A DNA stretch of 64,000 bases from Dokdonella fugitiva (GTDB taxonomy: Bacteria; Pseudomonadota; Gammaproteobacteria; Xanthomonadales; Rhodanobacteraceae), in NCBI RefSeq assembly GCF_014138265.1, contig NZ_JACGXL010000002.1, positions 744,001-808,000 on the forward strand. The letters are read 5' to 3'. The notes beneath the pieces are model-generated. The model was not told the DNA's origin. It worked only from the letters and a program-made list of their open reading frames with translations, and searched no databases. This document shows, piece by piece, positions 23,552-31,942 of this stretch; the first letter of the stretch is position 1; each line of letters starts with the position of its first letter. The translations under genes and the position numbers were made by a program.

Positions 23552-23890
23552 ATGAAACTGGTCACCGCGATCATCCAGCCGTTCAAGCTCGACGACGTGC
23601 GCGAGGCGCTCGCGCGCGCCGGCGCCGGTGGCGTCACCGTGACCGAACTGCGCGGCTATGGCCGCGCGCGCGGCCACACCGAGATCTACCGCGGCGCCGA
23701 GTACGTGGTCGACTTCGCGGCGGAGCTGCGCGTCGAGACGGTCGTCGTCGACGAGCGCGTCGACGCGGTCGTCGACGCGCTGCTCGAAGCGGCGCGCACC
23801 GGGCGCGAACATGACGGCCAGCTGTTCGTCGTGCCGCTCGAACAGGCGACGCGCGTGCGCACGGGCGAGGCAGGCGACGATGCGCTCTAG
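23552..23890 (+). CDS. Divergent P-II family nitrogen regulator
   Basis: PII trimers sense 2-oxoglutarate, ATP and ADP and control NtrB, the glutamine synthetase adenylyltransferase and AmtB. The 112-residue product aligns without gaps to E. coli GlnB. The T-loop YRGAEY with the uridylylation Tyr51 is kept, as are R38, R101 and R103. However Gln39 is Ala, Lys58 is Glu and Lys90 is Gln; these normally bind Mg-ATP, 2-oxoglutarate and ATP phosphates. Lys40 is Arg. Ligand sensing is likely altered. GGAGG precedes ATG 23552 and the end overlaps amtB by 11 bases, so a GlnK-like role at AmtB is inferred. I give no symbol because glnB and glnK cannot be told apart here. Confidence 0.9.
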   Translation: MKLVTAIIQPFKLDDVREALARAGAGGVTVTELRGYGRARGHTEIYRGAEYVVDFAAELRVETVVVDERVDAVVDALLEAARTGREHDGQLFVVPLEQATRVRTGEAGDDAL

Positions 23891-25277
23891 CGCGGCGCGC
23901 GCCGGTGTCGTCGCGCTCGCGCTCGTGCCGGCGCTCGCATCCGCCGCCTCCGTGCCCGACAAGGGCGACACCGCGTGGATGCTCGTCTCGACCGCGCTCG
24001 TGCTGCTGATGGCAGTTCCCGCGCTCGCGCTGTTCTACGGCGGGCTCGTGCGCAGCAAGAACATGCTGTCGGTGCTGATGCAAGTATTCGTCGTGTTCTC
24101 GCTGGTCAGCGTGCTCTGGTTCGCGTACGGCTACAGCCTCGCGTTCAGCGCGGGCAACGCCGTGATCGGTGGCACCGATCGCGTGTTCCTCGCCGGCATC
24201 GCCGATCCCGCGAACGGCACGTGGGCGCTCGCCTCGACGTTCTCCAAGGGCGTGCCGATGTACGAGATCGTGTTCGCGGTGTTCCAGGCGACGTTCGCCG
24301 CGATCACCTGCTGCCTCGTCGTCGGCTCGCTGGTCGAGCGCATCCGTTTCTCCGCGCTGCTCGTGTTCGTCGTGATCTGGTTCAGCGCGAGCTACCTGCC
24401 GATCGCGCACATGGTCTGGTACTGGCCCGGGCCGGATGCCTACGTCGTCGGCGCCGACGCCGCCGCGCTCGATGCCCGGGCGGGTTTCATTTGGCGCCTC
24501 GGCGCGCTCGATTTCGCCGGCGGCACCGTCGTGCACGTCAACGCGGGCATCGCCGGCCTCGTCGGCGCGTGGCTCGTCGGCAAGCGCATCGGCTACGGCC
24601 GCGAGGCATTGAGGCCGCACAGCCTGACGATGACGATGATCGGCGCGTCACTGCTCTGGTTCGGCTGGTTCGGGTTCAACGCGGGCTCCGCGCTCGAGGC
24701 GAACGGCACCGCGGCGCTCGCGTTCCTCAACACCTACCTCGCGACCGCGTGCGCGGTGCTGTCTTGGACCGCGGCCGAGTGGCTGCTCAAAGGCAAGCCG
24801 TCGATGCTCGGCGCCGCCTCCGGCGCGGTCGCGGGCCTCGTCGCGATCACGCCCGCGGCGGGCAACGTCGGCGTCGCCGGCGCGTTCGCGATCGGCGCGA
24901 TCGCGGGCCTCGTCTGCCTGTGGGGCGTGACCGGGCTCAAGCGCCTGCTCGCGGCCGACGATGCACTCGACGTGTTCGGCGTGCACGCGCTCGGCGGCAT
25001 CACGGGTGCGCTGCTCACCGGCGTGTTCAACGCGCCCGTGCTCGGTGGCCCCGGACTCGTGACCGACTGGGTCAGTGGTGCGACCGGCTACCCCGGCATC
25101 GCGGTGCAACTGTTCGCGCAGGCGAAGGCGGTCGCGATCACCCTGCTCTGGAGCGGCACGGTCGCGTTCGTCGCCTACAAGGCCGCCGATCGGCTGGTCG
25201 GCTTGCGCGTCGACGAAGAGCACGAGCGCGAAGGGCTCGACATCCGCTCGCACGGCGAATCGGCATACGACCACTGA
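23880..25277 (+). CDS. amtB: Ammonium transporter
   Basis: The 465-residue protein has a cleavable signal (VVALALVPALASAA, about residues 9-22) and eleven membrane helices. AmtB trimers conduct ammonium/ammonia inward. The signature DFAGGTVVHVNAGIAGLVGA holds the first pore His, and DVFGVHALGGITGALLTG the second. WFGWFGFNAGSALEANG and FQATFAAITCCLVVGSLVER are also diagnostic. The short C-terminal tail (HEREGLDIRSHGESAYDH) is the usual PII-contact element. It starts inside the end of the PII gene (11-base overlap), so expression is coupled and PII blocking of the pore is expected, subject to the odd ligand residues of this PII. Confidence 0.97.
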   Translation: MRSSAARAGVVALALVPALASAASVPDKGDTAWMLVSTALVLLMAVPALALFYGGLVRSKNMLSVLMQVFVVFSLVSVLWFAYGYSLAFSAGNAVIGGTDRVFLAGIADPANGTWALASTFSKGVPMYEIVFAVFQATFAAITCCLVVGSLVERIRFSALLVFVVIWFSASYLPIAHMVWYWPGPDAYVVGADAAALDARAGFIWRLGALDFAGGTVVHVNAGIAGLVGAWLVGKRIGYGREALRPHSLTMTMIGASLLWFGWFGFNAGSALEANGTAALAFLNTYLATACAVLSWTAAEWLLKGKPSMLGAASGAVAGLVAITPAAGNVGVAGAFAIGAIAGLVCLWGVTGLKRLLAADDALDVFGVHALGGITGALLTGVFNAPVLGGPGLVTDWVSGATGYPGIAVQLFAQAKAVAITLLWSGTVAFVAYKAADRLVGLRVDEEHEREGLDIRSHGESAYDH

Positions 25278-25301
25278 CGCGCATGCGCCGAACGGAATCC
25301 G

Positions 25302-25934
25302 ATGACCACGCAGACCTGGCTCGCCTTCTTCGTCACCGAAACCGCGCTGTCGCTCGTGCCCGGCCCGGCGGTTCTGTACGTAGTGGGCCAGGCGATGCGC
25401 CACGGCGCGCCGCGGGCATTCGCGGCGAACCTCGGCATCCTGTCCGGCAACACGCTCTACTTCCTGTTGTCGGCGTTCGGCCTCGCCGCAGTCGTCGCGG
25501 CGGCGGCGCCGCTTTTCGTCGCGATCAAATGGCTCGGCGTCGCCTATCTCGCCTGGCTCGGCATCGCCGAATGGCGCGAAGCTCTGCGAGGGGCGGGCTT
25601 GCGCACGAGCGCCGTGCGCGGCACTCCCGCGCCGTTCGCGATGTGGCGGCAAGGCGTGCTGCTGCAGCTCGCGAACCCGAAGGCGATCCTGTTCTTCACC
25701 GCGCTGCTGCCGCAATTCGTCGATCCCGCGCAGGCGGTCGCGCCACAGATCGCCGTGCTCGCGCTGACGAGCGTCGCTTCCGAATTCGCCGTGCTCGCCG
25801 GTTACGCCTGGGTCGCCGCGCGCGGAAGCCGCGCGCTGCACGCGAATCCGCGCTACGCGCGCTGCACGGGCGCGGCGGCGGGAACGTGCCTGATCGGCGC
25901 CGGCATCGGCCTCGCGCTCGCGCAGCGGCATTGA
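25302..25934 (+). CDS. LysE/RhtB-family amino-acid exporter
   Basis: The 210-residue membrane protein has about six hydrophobic helices and the LysE signature near the start: FFVTETALSLVPGPAVLYVV, then GILSGNTLYFLLSAFGL. QGVLLQLANPKAILFFTALLPQFV in the middle is also typical. RhtB-type members export homoserine, threonine, leucine or similar amino acids; the substrate cannot be told from sequence. It begins 24 bases after amtB on the same strand and could be part of the nitrogen operon, relieving amino-acid overflow, but a separate promoter cannot be excluded. Confidence 0.88.
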   Translation: MTTQTWLAFFVTETALSLVPGPAVLYVVGQAMRHGAPRAFAANLGILSGNTLYFLLSAFGLAAVVAAAAPLFVAIKWLGVAYLAWLGIAEWREALRGAGLRTSAVRGTPAPFAMWRQGVLLQLANPKAILFFTALLPQFVDPAQAVAPQIAVLALTSVASEFAVLAGYAWVAARGSRALHANPRYARCTGAAAGTCLIGAGIGLALAQRH

Positions 25935-26046
25935 CGACGGACGACGCGGAGTTGCTTCGAAGGCGCGGCGAAACGTGCGGGCGGCCCCGCGTTTCGACCT
26001 GCTAGCCTAGGCCGCTCGCAACAGGCTTCGTTGCGCCTTGCCGGCC

Positions 26047-27357
26047 ATGCCGATGACCTCATCCGATCCCGCCTCCGACGACGCACTCGCGCAGCTGCGC
26101 GCGGCCTGCGTCCGGAACCCGCGCGACGTCGACGCGTGGCTGCGGCTCGGCACGCAGGCGGACCAGCTCGGCCTGCACGCGGACGCGATCGCGGCGGGCG
26201 AGCGCCTGCTCGCGCTGCAACCCGGCCACGACGTCGCGCGCCTGCTGCTCGGACGCAACCTGCAGGCGCTCGGTCGCATCGACGATGCCGCCGCACACTA
26301 CCGCGCGCTCGCCCGCGCCGGTGGCGCGCGCGCGTACCAAGGCTGGTTCAGCCTGGTCGACCTCAAGACCGTGCGGCTCGCCGACGACGAGGTCGTCGCA
26401 CTCGAGCGGCTCGCGGGCGACGCGCGCATCGGTGCGGAAGCACGCATGGTGTTGCAGTTCGCGCTCGGCAAGGTGCTCGAGGACGCGGGTCGCCTCGACG
26501 ACGCGTTTGCCGCGTTCGCCGCGGCGAACGCGCAGCGGCGCAGCCAGGCGAACTGGAGCGCATCGAACTACGCACTGCAGGTCGCCAATCTGCGCGCGGC
26601 GTTCGCGACCCCGCCCGTGGCCGCGCCGGCGAACCTCGGCGCGGAAATCGTCTTCGTGGTCGGCTTGCCGCGTTCGAGCACGACGCTCGTCGAGCAGATC
26701 CTCGCCGCGCATCCCGCGGTCGAGGGCGCGAGCGAGCTGCACGACCTGCCGGCGGTCATCGCCGCGGAAGGGCAGCGGCGCGGCCTCGGCTTTCCGCGCT
26801 GGAGCGCGGACGCGACGCCCGTCGACTGGGAACGCCTCGGTCGCGACTACCTCGCGCGCACGCGCCGCTGGCGCACGCGCAAGCCGCGTTCGACCGACAA
26901 GCTGCCCGCCAACTGGATGCTCGTCGGCGCGATTCGCGCGATGCTCCCCGCGGCGACGATCATCGACTGCCGGCGCGATCCGCTCGAAACGTGCTGGTCC
27001 TGCTACAAGCAGCTGTTCGCGCCGCGGCTCGCCGACTACAGCTACGACCTCGCCGACCTCGGCGCGTACTGGCGCGGCTACGACGCGCTCATGCGCGAGT
27101 GGGCGGCGCTGCACCCGCGCCATATCCGCTTGCAGGACTACGGCCGCCTGCTGCTCGAACCCGAGGCGGAGATTCGCGCATTGCTCGCCTTCTGCGGACT
27201 CGACTTCGACCCCGCCTGCCTCGCGTTCCACACCGCCGAACGCGGCGTGCGCACGCCGAGCACGGCGCAGGTGCGCCAGCCGTTGCGGCGCGACACCGCG
27301 CGCGCCGCCGCCTACGGTGATCGCCTCGCCGCGTTGCGCGACGCCTTGCGCGGCTGA
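26047..27357 (+). CDS. TPR-repeat sulfotransferase
   Basis: The 436-residue protein has three TPR units (residues 10-115), a helical linker and a sulfotransferase domain from about residue 198. The PAPS loop VVGLPRSSTTLVEQILAAHP is intact, and the 3'-phosphate motif ATIIDCRRDPLETCWSCYKQ is conserved, so catalysis is likely. The ending RTPSTAQVRQPL fits this bacterial TPR-sulfotransferase family, whose acceptors are mostly unknown. No signal peptide is seen, so the reaction is cytoplasmic. ATG 26047 and 26053 are both possible; a TTG at 26038 is less likely. A TAGCCT element at 26003 may be the -10 box. It is related in plan to the gene at 16875. Confidence 0.88.
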   Translation: MPMTSSDPASDDALAQLRAACVRNPRDVDAWLRLGTQADQLGLHADAIAAGERLLALQPGHDVARLLLGRNLQALGRIDDAAAHYRALARAGGARAYQGWFSLVDLKTVRLADDEVVALERLAGDARIGAEARMVLQFALGKVLEDAGRLDDAFAAFAAANAQRRSQANWSASNYALQVANLRAAFATPPVAAPANLGAEIVFVVGLPRSSTTLVEQILAAHPAVEGASELHDLPAVIAAEGQRRGLGFPRWSADATPVDWERLGRDYLARTRRWRTRKPRSTDKLPANWMLVGAIRAMLPAATIIDCRRDPLETCWSCYKQLFAPRLADYSYDLADLGAYWRGYDALMREWAALHPRHIRLQDYGRLLLEPEAEIRALLAFCGLDFDPACLAFHTAERGVRTPSTAQVRQPLRRDTARAAAYGDRLAALRDALRG

Positions 27358-27419
27358 GGTCGCGTTCCGCGAAGGGCATGGAGCGGCTGGAACCGCGCTG
27401 CGTGAGAGGACTTCCGCGG

Positions 27420-27451
27420 AAAAAAAAGAGGGCGGCCCGAGCGCCGCCCTC
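27420..27451 (-). terminator. Rho-independent terminator of csbD
   Basis: GAGGGCGGC and GCCGCCCTC (27428-27436 and 27443-27451) form a perfect 9-bp stem. On the minus strand eight T residues follow (27420-27427). It lies 22 bases after the csbD stop and is the most classical intrinsic terminator in the window. Confidence 0.92.
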
Positions 27452-27473
27452 CACGTTGCATCCGGCGTCGACG

Positions 27474-27671
27474 TTACAGCGTGCGATCGAACTCGCGGAT
27501 CTGCTTCTGCGCCTCGTCCTTGGCGATGCCGTAACGCTCCTGGATGCGGCCGGCGAGGTATTCGCTGTTGCCTTCGGCGACCTTGAGGTCGTCGTCGGTC
27601 AGCTTGCCCCACTTCGCCTTGAGCTTACCGGCGAGCTGCTTCCACTGTCCCTTGATCTTGTCTTCGTTCAT
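27474..27671 (-). CDS. CsbD-family stress protein
   Basis: This 65-residue hydrophilic protein starts [18 protein letters not shown], followed by [16 protein letters not shown], the CsbD/YjbJ signature. The rest is a charged helix ([17 protein letters not shown]). CsbD proteins are abundant under general stress or stationary phase in several bacteria; the molecular role is unknown. It is the second gene of a likely pair with the BON-domain gene upstream on the same strand (46-base gap) and ends in a strong intrinsic terminator. Confidence 0.93.
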   Translation of the reverse strand: MNEDKIKGQWKQLAGKLKAKWGKLTDDDLKVAEGNSEYLAGRIQERYGIAKDEAQKQIREFDRTL

Positions 27672-27717
27672 TGCGTATCTCCCGTGCTGCTTGCGGTAGT
27701 CCGGAGCTGCTCGCGCG

Positions 27718-28068
27718 TCAGTTGCGCGACTTCAGGCCGCTCGAATCGACGTTCTTCACGCCCTTGACGCTCTTCGCGGCCGCGACCGCCTTCTGCACCG
27801 CGATGTCGTTCGCGAGCACGCCGGTCAGCGTGACGGAGCCGTCGACCGTCTTGACGTCGATGTCCATGCTCTTCACGCCGTCGGTGGTCGCCAGTTCCGA
27901 CTTGACCTTGGTCGTGATCCAGGTGTCGGTGATCGGCTGGTCGGACTTCGTCGCGGTTTCACTGTTCGGCGCCGCCGCCGCTTCGGCCGCGGCAGCCAGG
28001 CTGGCGCCGCCGAAGCTGAGCAGCGTCGCGAGCGCGAGGGTCGACAAACGGAAAGTCTGCGTGTTCAT
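27718..28068 (-). CDS. Periplasmic BON-domain protein (OsmY-like)
   Basis: The 116-residue preprotein has a signal peptide ([19 protein letters not shown], about residues 9-27) and one BON domain: [20 protein letters not shown], then the central Gly-containing strand [19 protein letters not shown] and [14 protein letters not shown] domains bind membranes or phospholipids, and OsmY with two of them is a periplasmic osmotic-shock chaperone. With only one domain this is a shorter relative. A near-ideal GGAGG precedes ATG 28068. It diverges from ntrB and precedes csbD, so both look like a stress-induced pair. Confidence 0.9.
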   Translation of the reverse strand: MNTQTFRLSTLALATLLSFGGASLAAAAEAAAAPNSETATKSDQPITDTWITTKVKSELATTDGVKSMDIDVKTVDGSVTLTGVLANDIAVQKAVAAAKSVKGVKNVDSSGLKSRN

Positions 28069-28214
28069 GGGTACCTCCTCTCGATAGCGCGCCATGCTGC
28101 GGCGCGACGATCCCGGCGGGTCGTGCGGAAGACCCTAGGTCGTGCCGACTAACCCTCGAGTGAATAACGAAAATTTCAGTGTGGCTACGATTCAGGCTGG
28201 CACCACCGAAGCGA

Positions 28215-28231
28215 TGCACTACAATGGTGCA
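28215..28231. promoter_or_regulatory. NtrC-binding site against the ntrB start codon
   Basis: TGCACTACAATGGTGCA fits the NtrC consensus perfectly at both half-sites. Its last base touches the ATG at 28232. A possible -10 (TACGAT, 28186-28191) lies upstream, so bound NtrC would sit over the initially transcribed region and most likely repress ntrBC, as NtrC does at enteric glnL. Confidence 0.88.
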
Positions 28232-29260
28232 ATGAGCCTCGCCGACCCTGCCGCATCAGCGATTCCGCCTTCCGGCTGGACGCTGTCCGAGCAGTCGGCG
28301 ACGCCGATGGCGCTCGTCGATCGCGGCCATGCGTTGCTTGCCGCGAACCCCGCGTTGCACGACTGGTTCGGTGGCGCCGCGCGCGGTTGGCGCGGCGAGC
28401 CGTTGGCCCTGCTCGATGCACGCCCGCCGCTGCTCAGTGAAGCGACCGAGCGCGCATTCGTCGAACAGCGGCGCGTCTGGCTGCGCGAGGCGCGCGTGCG
28501 CACCGCGATCGGCGACCGCGGTGCCGACCTCGCGCTGACACCCCTGGATGCGGACGCCTTGCTGCTCGAAGTGCTGCCGATCGCGGCCGAGCCGTCGACG
28601 ACCACGCGCCTGTCCGAGTCCCTGCGCGGCTTCGCCCACGAGGTACGCGGTCCGCTCGCCGGCATGCGCGGTGCGGCGCAGCTGCTGCAGCGGCGCCTCG
28701 ACGCCGACGACCGCGAGCTGGCCGGCCTCATCGTCGCCGAGGTCGACCGCCTCGCGAGCCTGTCCGAGCGCCTGCTGCACGCGGGCGCGAAGCCGCGCCT
28801 CGCGCGCGTGAACGTGCACGAGATCGTCGAGCGCGTGGCGGCGCTCGCGACGACCGGTGCCGACGCGCCGCTGCGCCTGCGGCGCGACTACGACCCGAGC
28901 CTGCCCGCCGTGCGCGTCGACGCCGACCGGCTGTTGCAGGCACTGCTCAACCTCGTGCGCAACGCGCTCGAGGCCGGCGCGCAGGAGCTCGTGCTGCGCA
29001 CGCGCGCCGAGCACGCCGCGCGCATCGGCGAGCGCGCGGTGCGCCTCGCCGCGCGCATCGACGTCGTCGACGACGGCCGCGGCGTACCGGCCGAACTCGC
29101 CGACACGCTGTACGAACCGCTCGTCTCCGGACGTCCCGACGGCAGCGGGCTCGGCCTCGCGCTCGCGCGCGAGATCGCGCGCGAGCACGGCGGCGAACTC
29201 GGCCATGCGAGCCGGCCCGGCGCGACCGTGTTCAGCCTGCTGCTGCCGGTGAGCGAATGA
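28232..29260 (+). CDS. glnL: Nitrogen-regulation sensor kinase NtrB
   Basis: NtrB is a cytosolic histidine kinase/phosphatase that, under PII control, sets NtrC phosphorylation. The 342-residue product has an N-terminal PAS-like region (residues 15-120), the H-box GFAHEVRGPLAGMRGAAQLL with the phospho-His at about 136, the N-box LNLVRNALEAGA, and the G boxes VDDGRGVPAELADTLYEP and GSGLGLALAREIAREHGG. Enteric NtrB has HEIKNPL where this has HEVRGPL, a modest change. ATG 28232 is chosen because an NtrC box ends just before it. The ntrC gene follows after 13 bases. Confidence 0.95.
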   Translation: MSLADPAASAIPPSGWTLSEQSATPMALVDRGHALLAANPALHDWFGGAARGWRGEPLALLDARPPLLSEATERAFVEQRRVWLREARVRTAIGDRGADLALTPLDADALLLEVLPIAAEPSTTTRLSESLRGFAHEVRGPLAGMRGAAQLLQRRLDADDRELAGLIVAEVDRLASLSERLLHAGAKPRLARVNVHEIVERVAALATTGADAPLRLRRDYDPSLPAVRVDADRLLQALLNLVRNALEAGAQELVLRTRAEHAARIGERAVRLAARIDVVDDGRGVPAELADTLYEPLVSGRPDGSGLGLALAREIAREHGGELGHASRPGATVFSLLLPVSE

Positions 29261-29273
29261 AGGCGCGCGCGGG

Positions 29274-30674
29274 ATGAGCGCGGCACCGCTCGCCTGGATC
29301 GTCGACGACGATCGCGCCGTGCGCCTCGTGCTCGCCGCCGCGCTGCGCGAGGCCGGCTTCGACGCGCGCGAGTTCGGCGATGCCGAGTCGGCGCTCGCGG
29401 CGTTCGCCGAGGCGAGCCCGGACCTGCTGTTCACCGACGTGCGCATGGCCGGCGCGAGCGGCCTCAAGCTGCTCGAACGCGTCGTCGCGCAATGGCCGCG
29501 GCTGCCGGTGATCGTGATGAGCGCGTTCACCGACGTCGCGACGACCGCGTCGGCGTATCGCCTCGGCGCGTTCGACTACCTGCCCAAGCCGTTCGACCTC
29601 GACCAGGCCGTCGCGTCCGCGCGGCGCGCGCTCGCGCAGCACCCGGCGGGTGCGCCGGCGCCGGTCGCCGCCGATTACGCCGAGCACGAACTGATCGGCC
29701 GCAGCGCGGCGATGCGCGAGCTGTTCCGCGCGATCGGCCGCGTCGCCGCGAGCGGGCTCGGCGCGCTCGTGACCGGCGAGACCGGCACCGGCAAGGAACT
29801 CGTCGCACGCGCGTTGCACCGCGAGAGCGCGCGCGCCGGGCAGCCGTTCGTCGCGCTCAACACGGCGGCGATCCCGAGCGAGCTGCTCGAATCGGAGCTG
29901 TTCGGCCACGAAGCGGGCGCGTTCACCGGGGCGGCACGTCGCCACGCCGGCCGCTTCGAGCAGGCCGAGCGCGGCACGTTGTTCCTCGACGAGGTCGGCG
30001 ACATGCCGCTCGCGCTGCAGACGCGCCTGCTGCGCGTGCTCGCCGCCGGTGAGTTCTATCGCGTCGGCGGGCGCGAGCTGATCCGCGCCGACGTGCGCGT
30101 GATCGCCGCGACCCACCAGGACCTCGACGCGAAGGTCGCGCGCGGCGAGTTCCGCGCCGACCTGCTGCACCGGCTCGACGTCGTGCGCCTAGAAGTGCCC
30201 GCGCTGCGCGCGCGCGCCGACGACGTGCCGCTGCTGGCCGAGCATTTCCTCGCGCGCGCGGTCGCGCTCGCCGGCGGTGAAGCGAAGCACTTCACGCCGG
30301 CCGCGCTCGGCGCGCTGCGCGGCTACGCCTGGCCCGGCAACGTGCGCCAGCTCGAGAACCTGTGCCGTCGCCTCGCCGTGCTCGCGCCCGGGCGCGAGGT
30401 CGGCGTCGGCGACCTGCCGCCGGCGATCGTCCATGAAACCGTCGCGGCCGAGCCGGACGGCTGGGAGGCGGCATTGCGCCGCTGGGCCGAGGCGCGCCTC
30501 GGCGCGGGCGCGAGCGACCTGCACCGCGAGGCGAGCGCCGTGCTCGAGCGCGTGCTGCTCGACGCCGCGCTCGCCGCGCACGACGGCCACCGGCAGAACG
30601 CCGCGCGCTCGCTCGGGCTCGGCCGCAACACGATGACGCGCAAGCTCGGCAGCTCGCGCCGGCGGCCGCGCTGA
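29274..30674 (+). CDS. glnG: Nitrogen regulation response regulator NtrC
   Basis: NtrC activates sigma-54 RNA polymerase from enhancer sites. The 466-residue product has a receiver domain (phospho-Asp55 in LLFTDVRMAG; DDD acidic pocket at 11-13; K in YLPKPFD). The AAA+ domain carries Walker A GETGTGKE, the sigma-54 contact loop GAFTGA and Walker B GTLFLDEVGDMP. A Fis-type DNA-binding helix-turn-helix ends the protein (GHRQNAARSLGLGRNTMTRK). All functional motifs are intact. Its likely targets in this window are the boxes at 21908, 21940 and 28215. It shares a transcript with ntrB. Confidence 0.97.
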   Translation: MSAAPLAWIVDDDRAVRLVLAAALREAGFDAREFGDAESALAAFAEASPDLLFTDVRMAGASGLKLLERVVAQWPRLPVIVMSAFTDVATTASAYRLGAFDYLPKPFDLDQAVASARRALAQHPAGAPAPVAADYAEHELIGRSAAMRELFRAIGRVAASGLGALVTGETGTGKELVARALHRESARAGQPFVALNTAAIPSELLESELFGHEAGAFTGAARRHAGRFEQAERGTLFLDEVGDMPLALQTRLLRVLAAGEFYRVGGRELIRADVRVIAATHQDLDAKVARGEFRADLLHRLDVVRLEVPALRARADDVPLLAEHFLARAVALAGGEAKHFTPAALGALRGYAWPGNVRQLENLCRRLAVLAPGREVGVGDLPPAIVHETVAAEPDGWEAALRRWAEARLGAGASDLHREASAVLERVLLDAALAAHDGHRQNAARSLGLGRNTMTRKLGSSRRRPR

Positions 30675-30715
30675 GCGGCTGCTACCATGCACCGGTTTCG
30701 TACCCCCGGTTGCGC

Positions 30716-31942
30716 ATGCCCGAGCTTGCCCTGATCCATGCGGCGCTGAACGCGCCGACACCCGATGCGCCCGTCGCGTTCGTGATCCGCTTCGAGGTCG
30801 ACGCGGACGTGTCGTTCGACGTCGACGTGTCGCTCGACATCGAAGACGCGTCGACGTCGGCGTTGCGCCTGCACGCCCAGCTCGCGGCCGCGGGCTGGGA
30901 CGTGAGCTGGCTGCCGCGCGGGCGCTACGAAGTGCATGCGCTCGCGCCACGCATGCCGTTGCCCGCGGGCCGCTACGTCGCGCACGTCGCGCTGTGGCAC
31001 CGCGAGGCCGGCACGCCGGTGAAAGCCGCGGCGGCACGCATCGAGTTCGAGGTCGCGACCTCGGCCTCGACCACGAGCGGCGCACCTTCGACGACGTTCT
31101 CGTGGCAGCTCGACAGCCTGCCGGGCACGCCCGCGCTCGACAGCCTGTCGTGGCGGCGCGGCGGCGGCGACTGGTTCTACAAGCATTTCGACCACGCCGC
31201 GCGCACGACCGCAAGCTACCTGCTCGGCGATTCGCCGCTGCTGCGCGGGCGCATCCTCGACGTCGGTTGCGGCGACGGCATCACCGATCTCGGCATCGCG
31301 CTGCGCTGGCGCCCGCAGGAACTGGTCGGCATCGATCCGTTCCGCGGCTACGAGCGGCTCGGCGAGGTCCTCGCGGGCACCGCGCTGCCCGCGCACGTGG
31401 TTCCCGACAACCTGCGTTTCCTGCCGGCGAGCGCGAACGAGATCCCGTTCGACGACGACAGCTTCGACGTCGTGCTCTCGTGGGGATCGCTGGAGCACAT
31501 CGTCGGCGGCTATGCGCAGGCGCTGGGCGAGATCCGCCGCGTGCTGCGCCCGGGTGGCCTGCTGATGGCGCACCCGGGTCTGTTCTATTCCGACGTCGGC
31601 AACCATCTCGGCGAGTTCCGCTTCGCGCGCGAGGAGCCGTACGTCCACCTCAAGCGCCCGCGAGAATGGCTGCGCGAGCGCATCCTCGCCACCGAACCGG
31701 ATCGCATGGACCGCAGCGGCGACGTCGCCACGCCGGCACAGTATTGGCAATGGTTCACGGAGCTCAATCCGATCACCGTCGATCGCTTCGAGCGCGAGTT
31801 GCGCGAACTCGATTTCGAGCCGTGGCGCGTCGCGCTGCGCACGCACGACCGCGTCGACTACACCGCGGAATTGCAGGCGTATTCGTTCGTCGACCTCGCG
31901 GTCGGCGAGCTCTACGTGTCGGCGTGGAACCGCAAGCGATGA
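30716..31942 (+). CDS. SAM methyltransferase with N-terminal Wzt-like domain
   Basis: The 408-residue protein has an N-terminal beta-sandwich (residues 15-115; PVAFVIRFEVDADVSFDVDV, and PLPAGRYVAHVALW) resembling the carbohydrate-binding C-terminal domain of the O-antigen ABC transporter Wzt. A class I methyltransferase follows: motif I ILDVGCGDGITDLGIALRW at about 180, motif post-II FDVVLSWGSLEHIVGG and motif III RVLRPGGLLMAHPG. It may methylate a glycan or lipid-linked acceptor, but no polysaccharide genes are adjacent. ATG 30716 is preferred to a TTG six bases earlier; GCTACCATGC at 30681 may hold its -10 box. It overlaps the next gene by 4 bases. Confidence 0.8.
   Translation: MPELALIHAALNAPTPDAPVAFVIRFEVDADVSFDVDVSLDIEDASTSALRLHAQLAAAGWDVSWLPRGRYEVHALAPRMPLPAGRYVAHVALWHREAGTPVKAAAARIEFEVATSASTTSGAPSTTFSWQLDSLPGTPALDSLSWRRGGGDWFYKHFDHAARTTASYLLGDSPLLRGRILDVGCGDGITDLGIALRWRPQELVGIDPFRGYERLGEVLAGTALPAHVVPDNLRFLPASANEIPFDDDSFDVVLSWGSLEHIVGGYAQALGEIRRVLRPGGLLMAHPGLFYSDVGNHLGEFRFAREEPYVHLKRPREWLRERILATEPDRMDRSGDVATPAQYWQWFTELNPITVDRFERELRELDFEPWRVALRTHDRVDYTAELQAYSFVDLAVGELYVSAWNRKR

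Noticed and set aside
28198-28216. TGGCAC upstream of ntrB as a sigma-54 promoter
   Set aside because: The -12 part reads AAGC instead of TTGC, and the NtrC box lies downstream of it rather than upstream, which does not fit an activated promoter.
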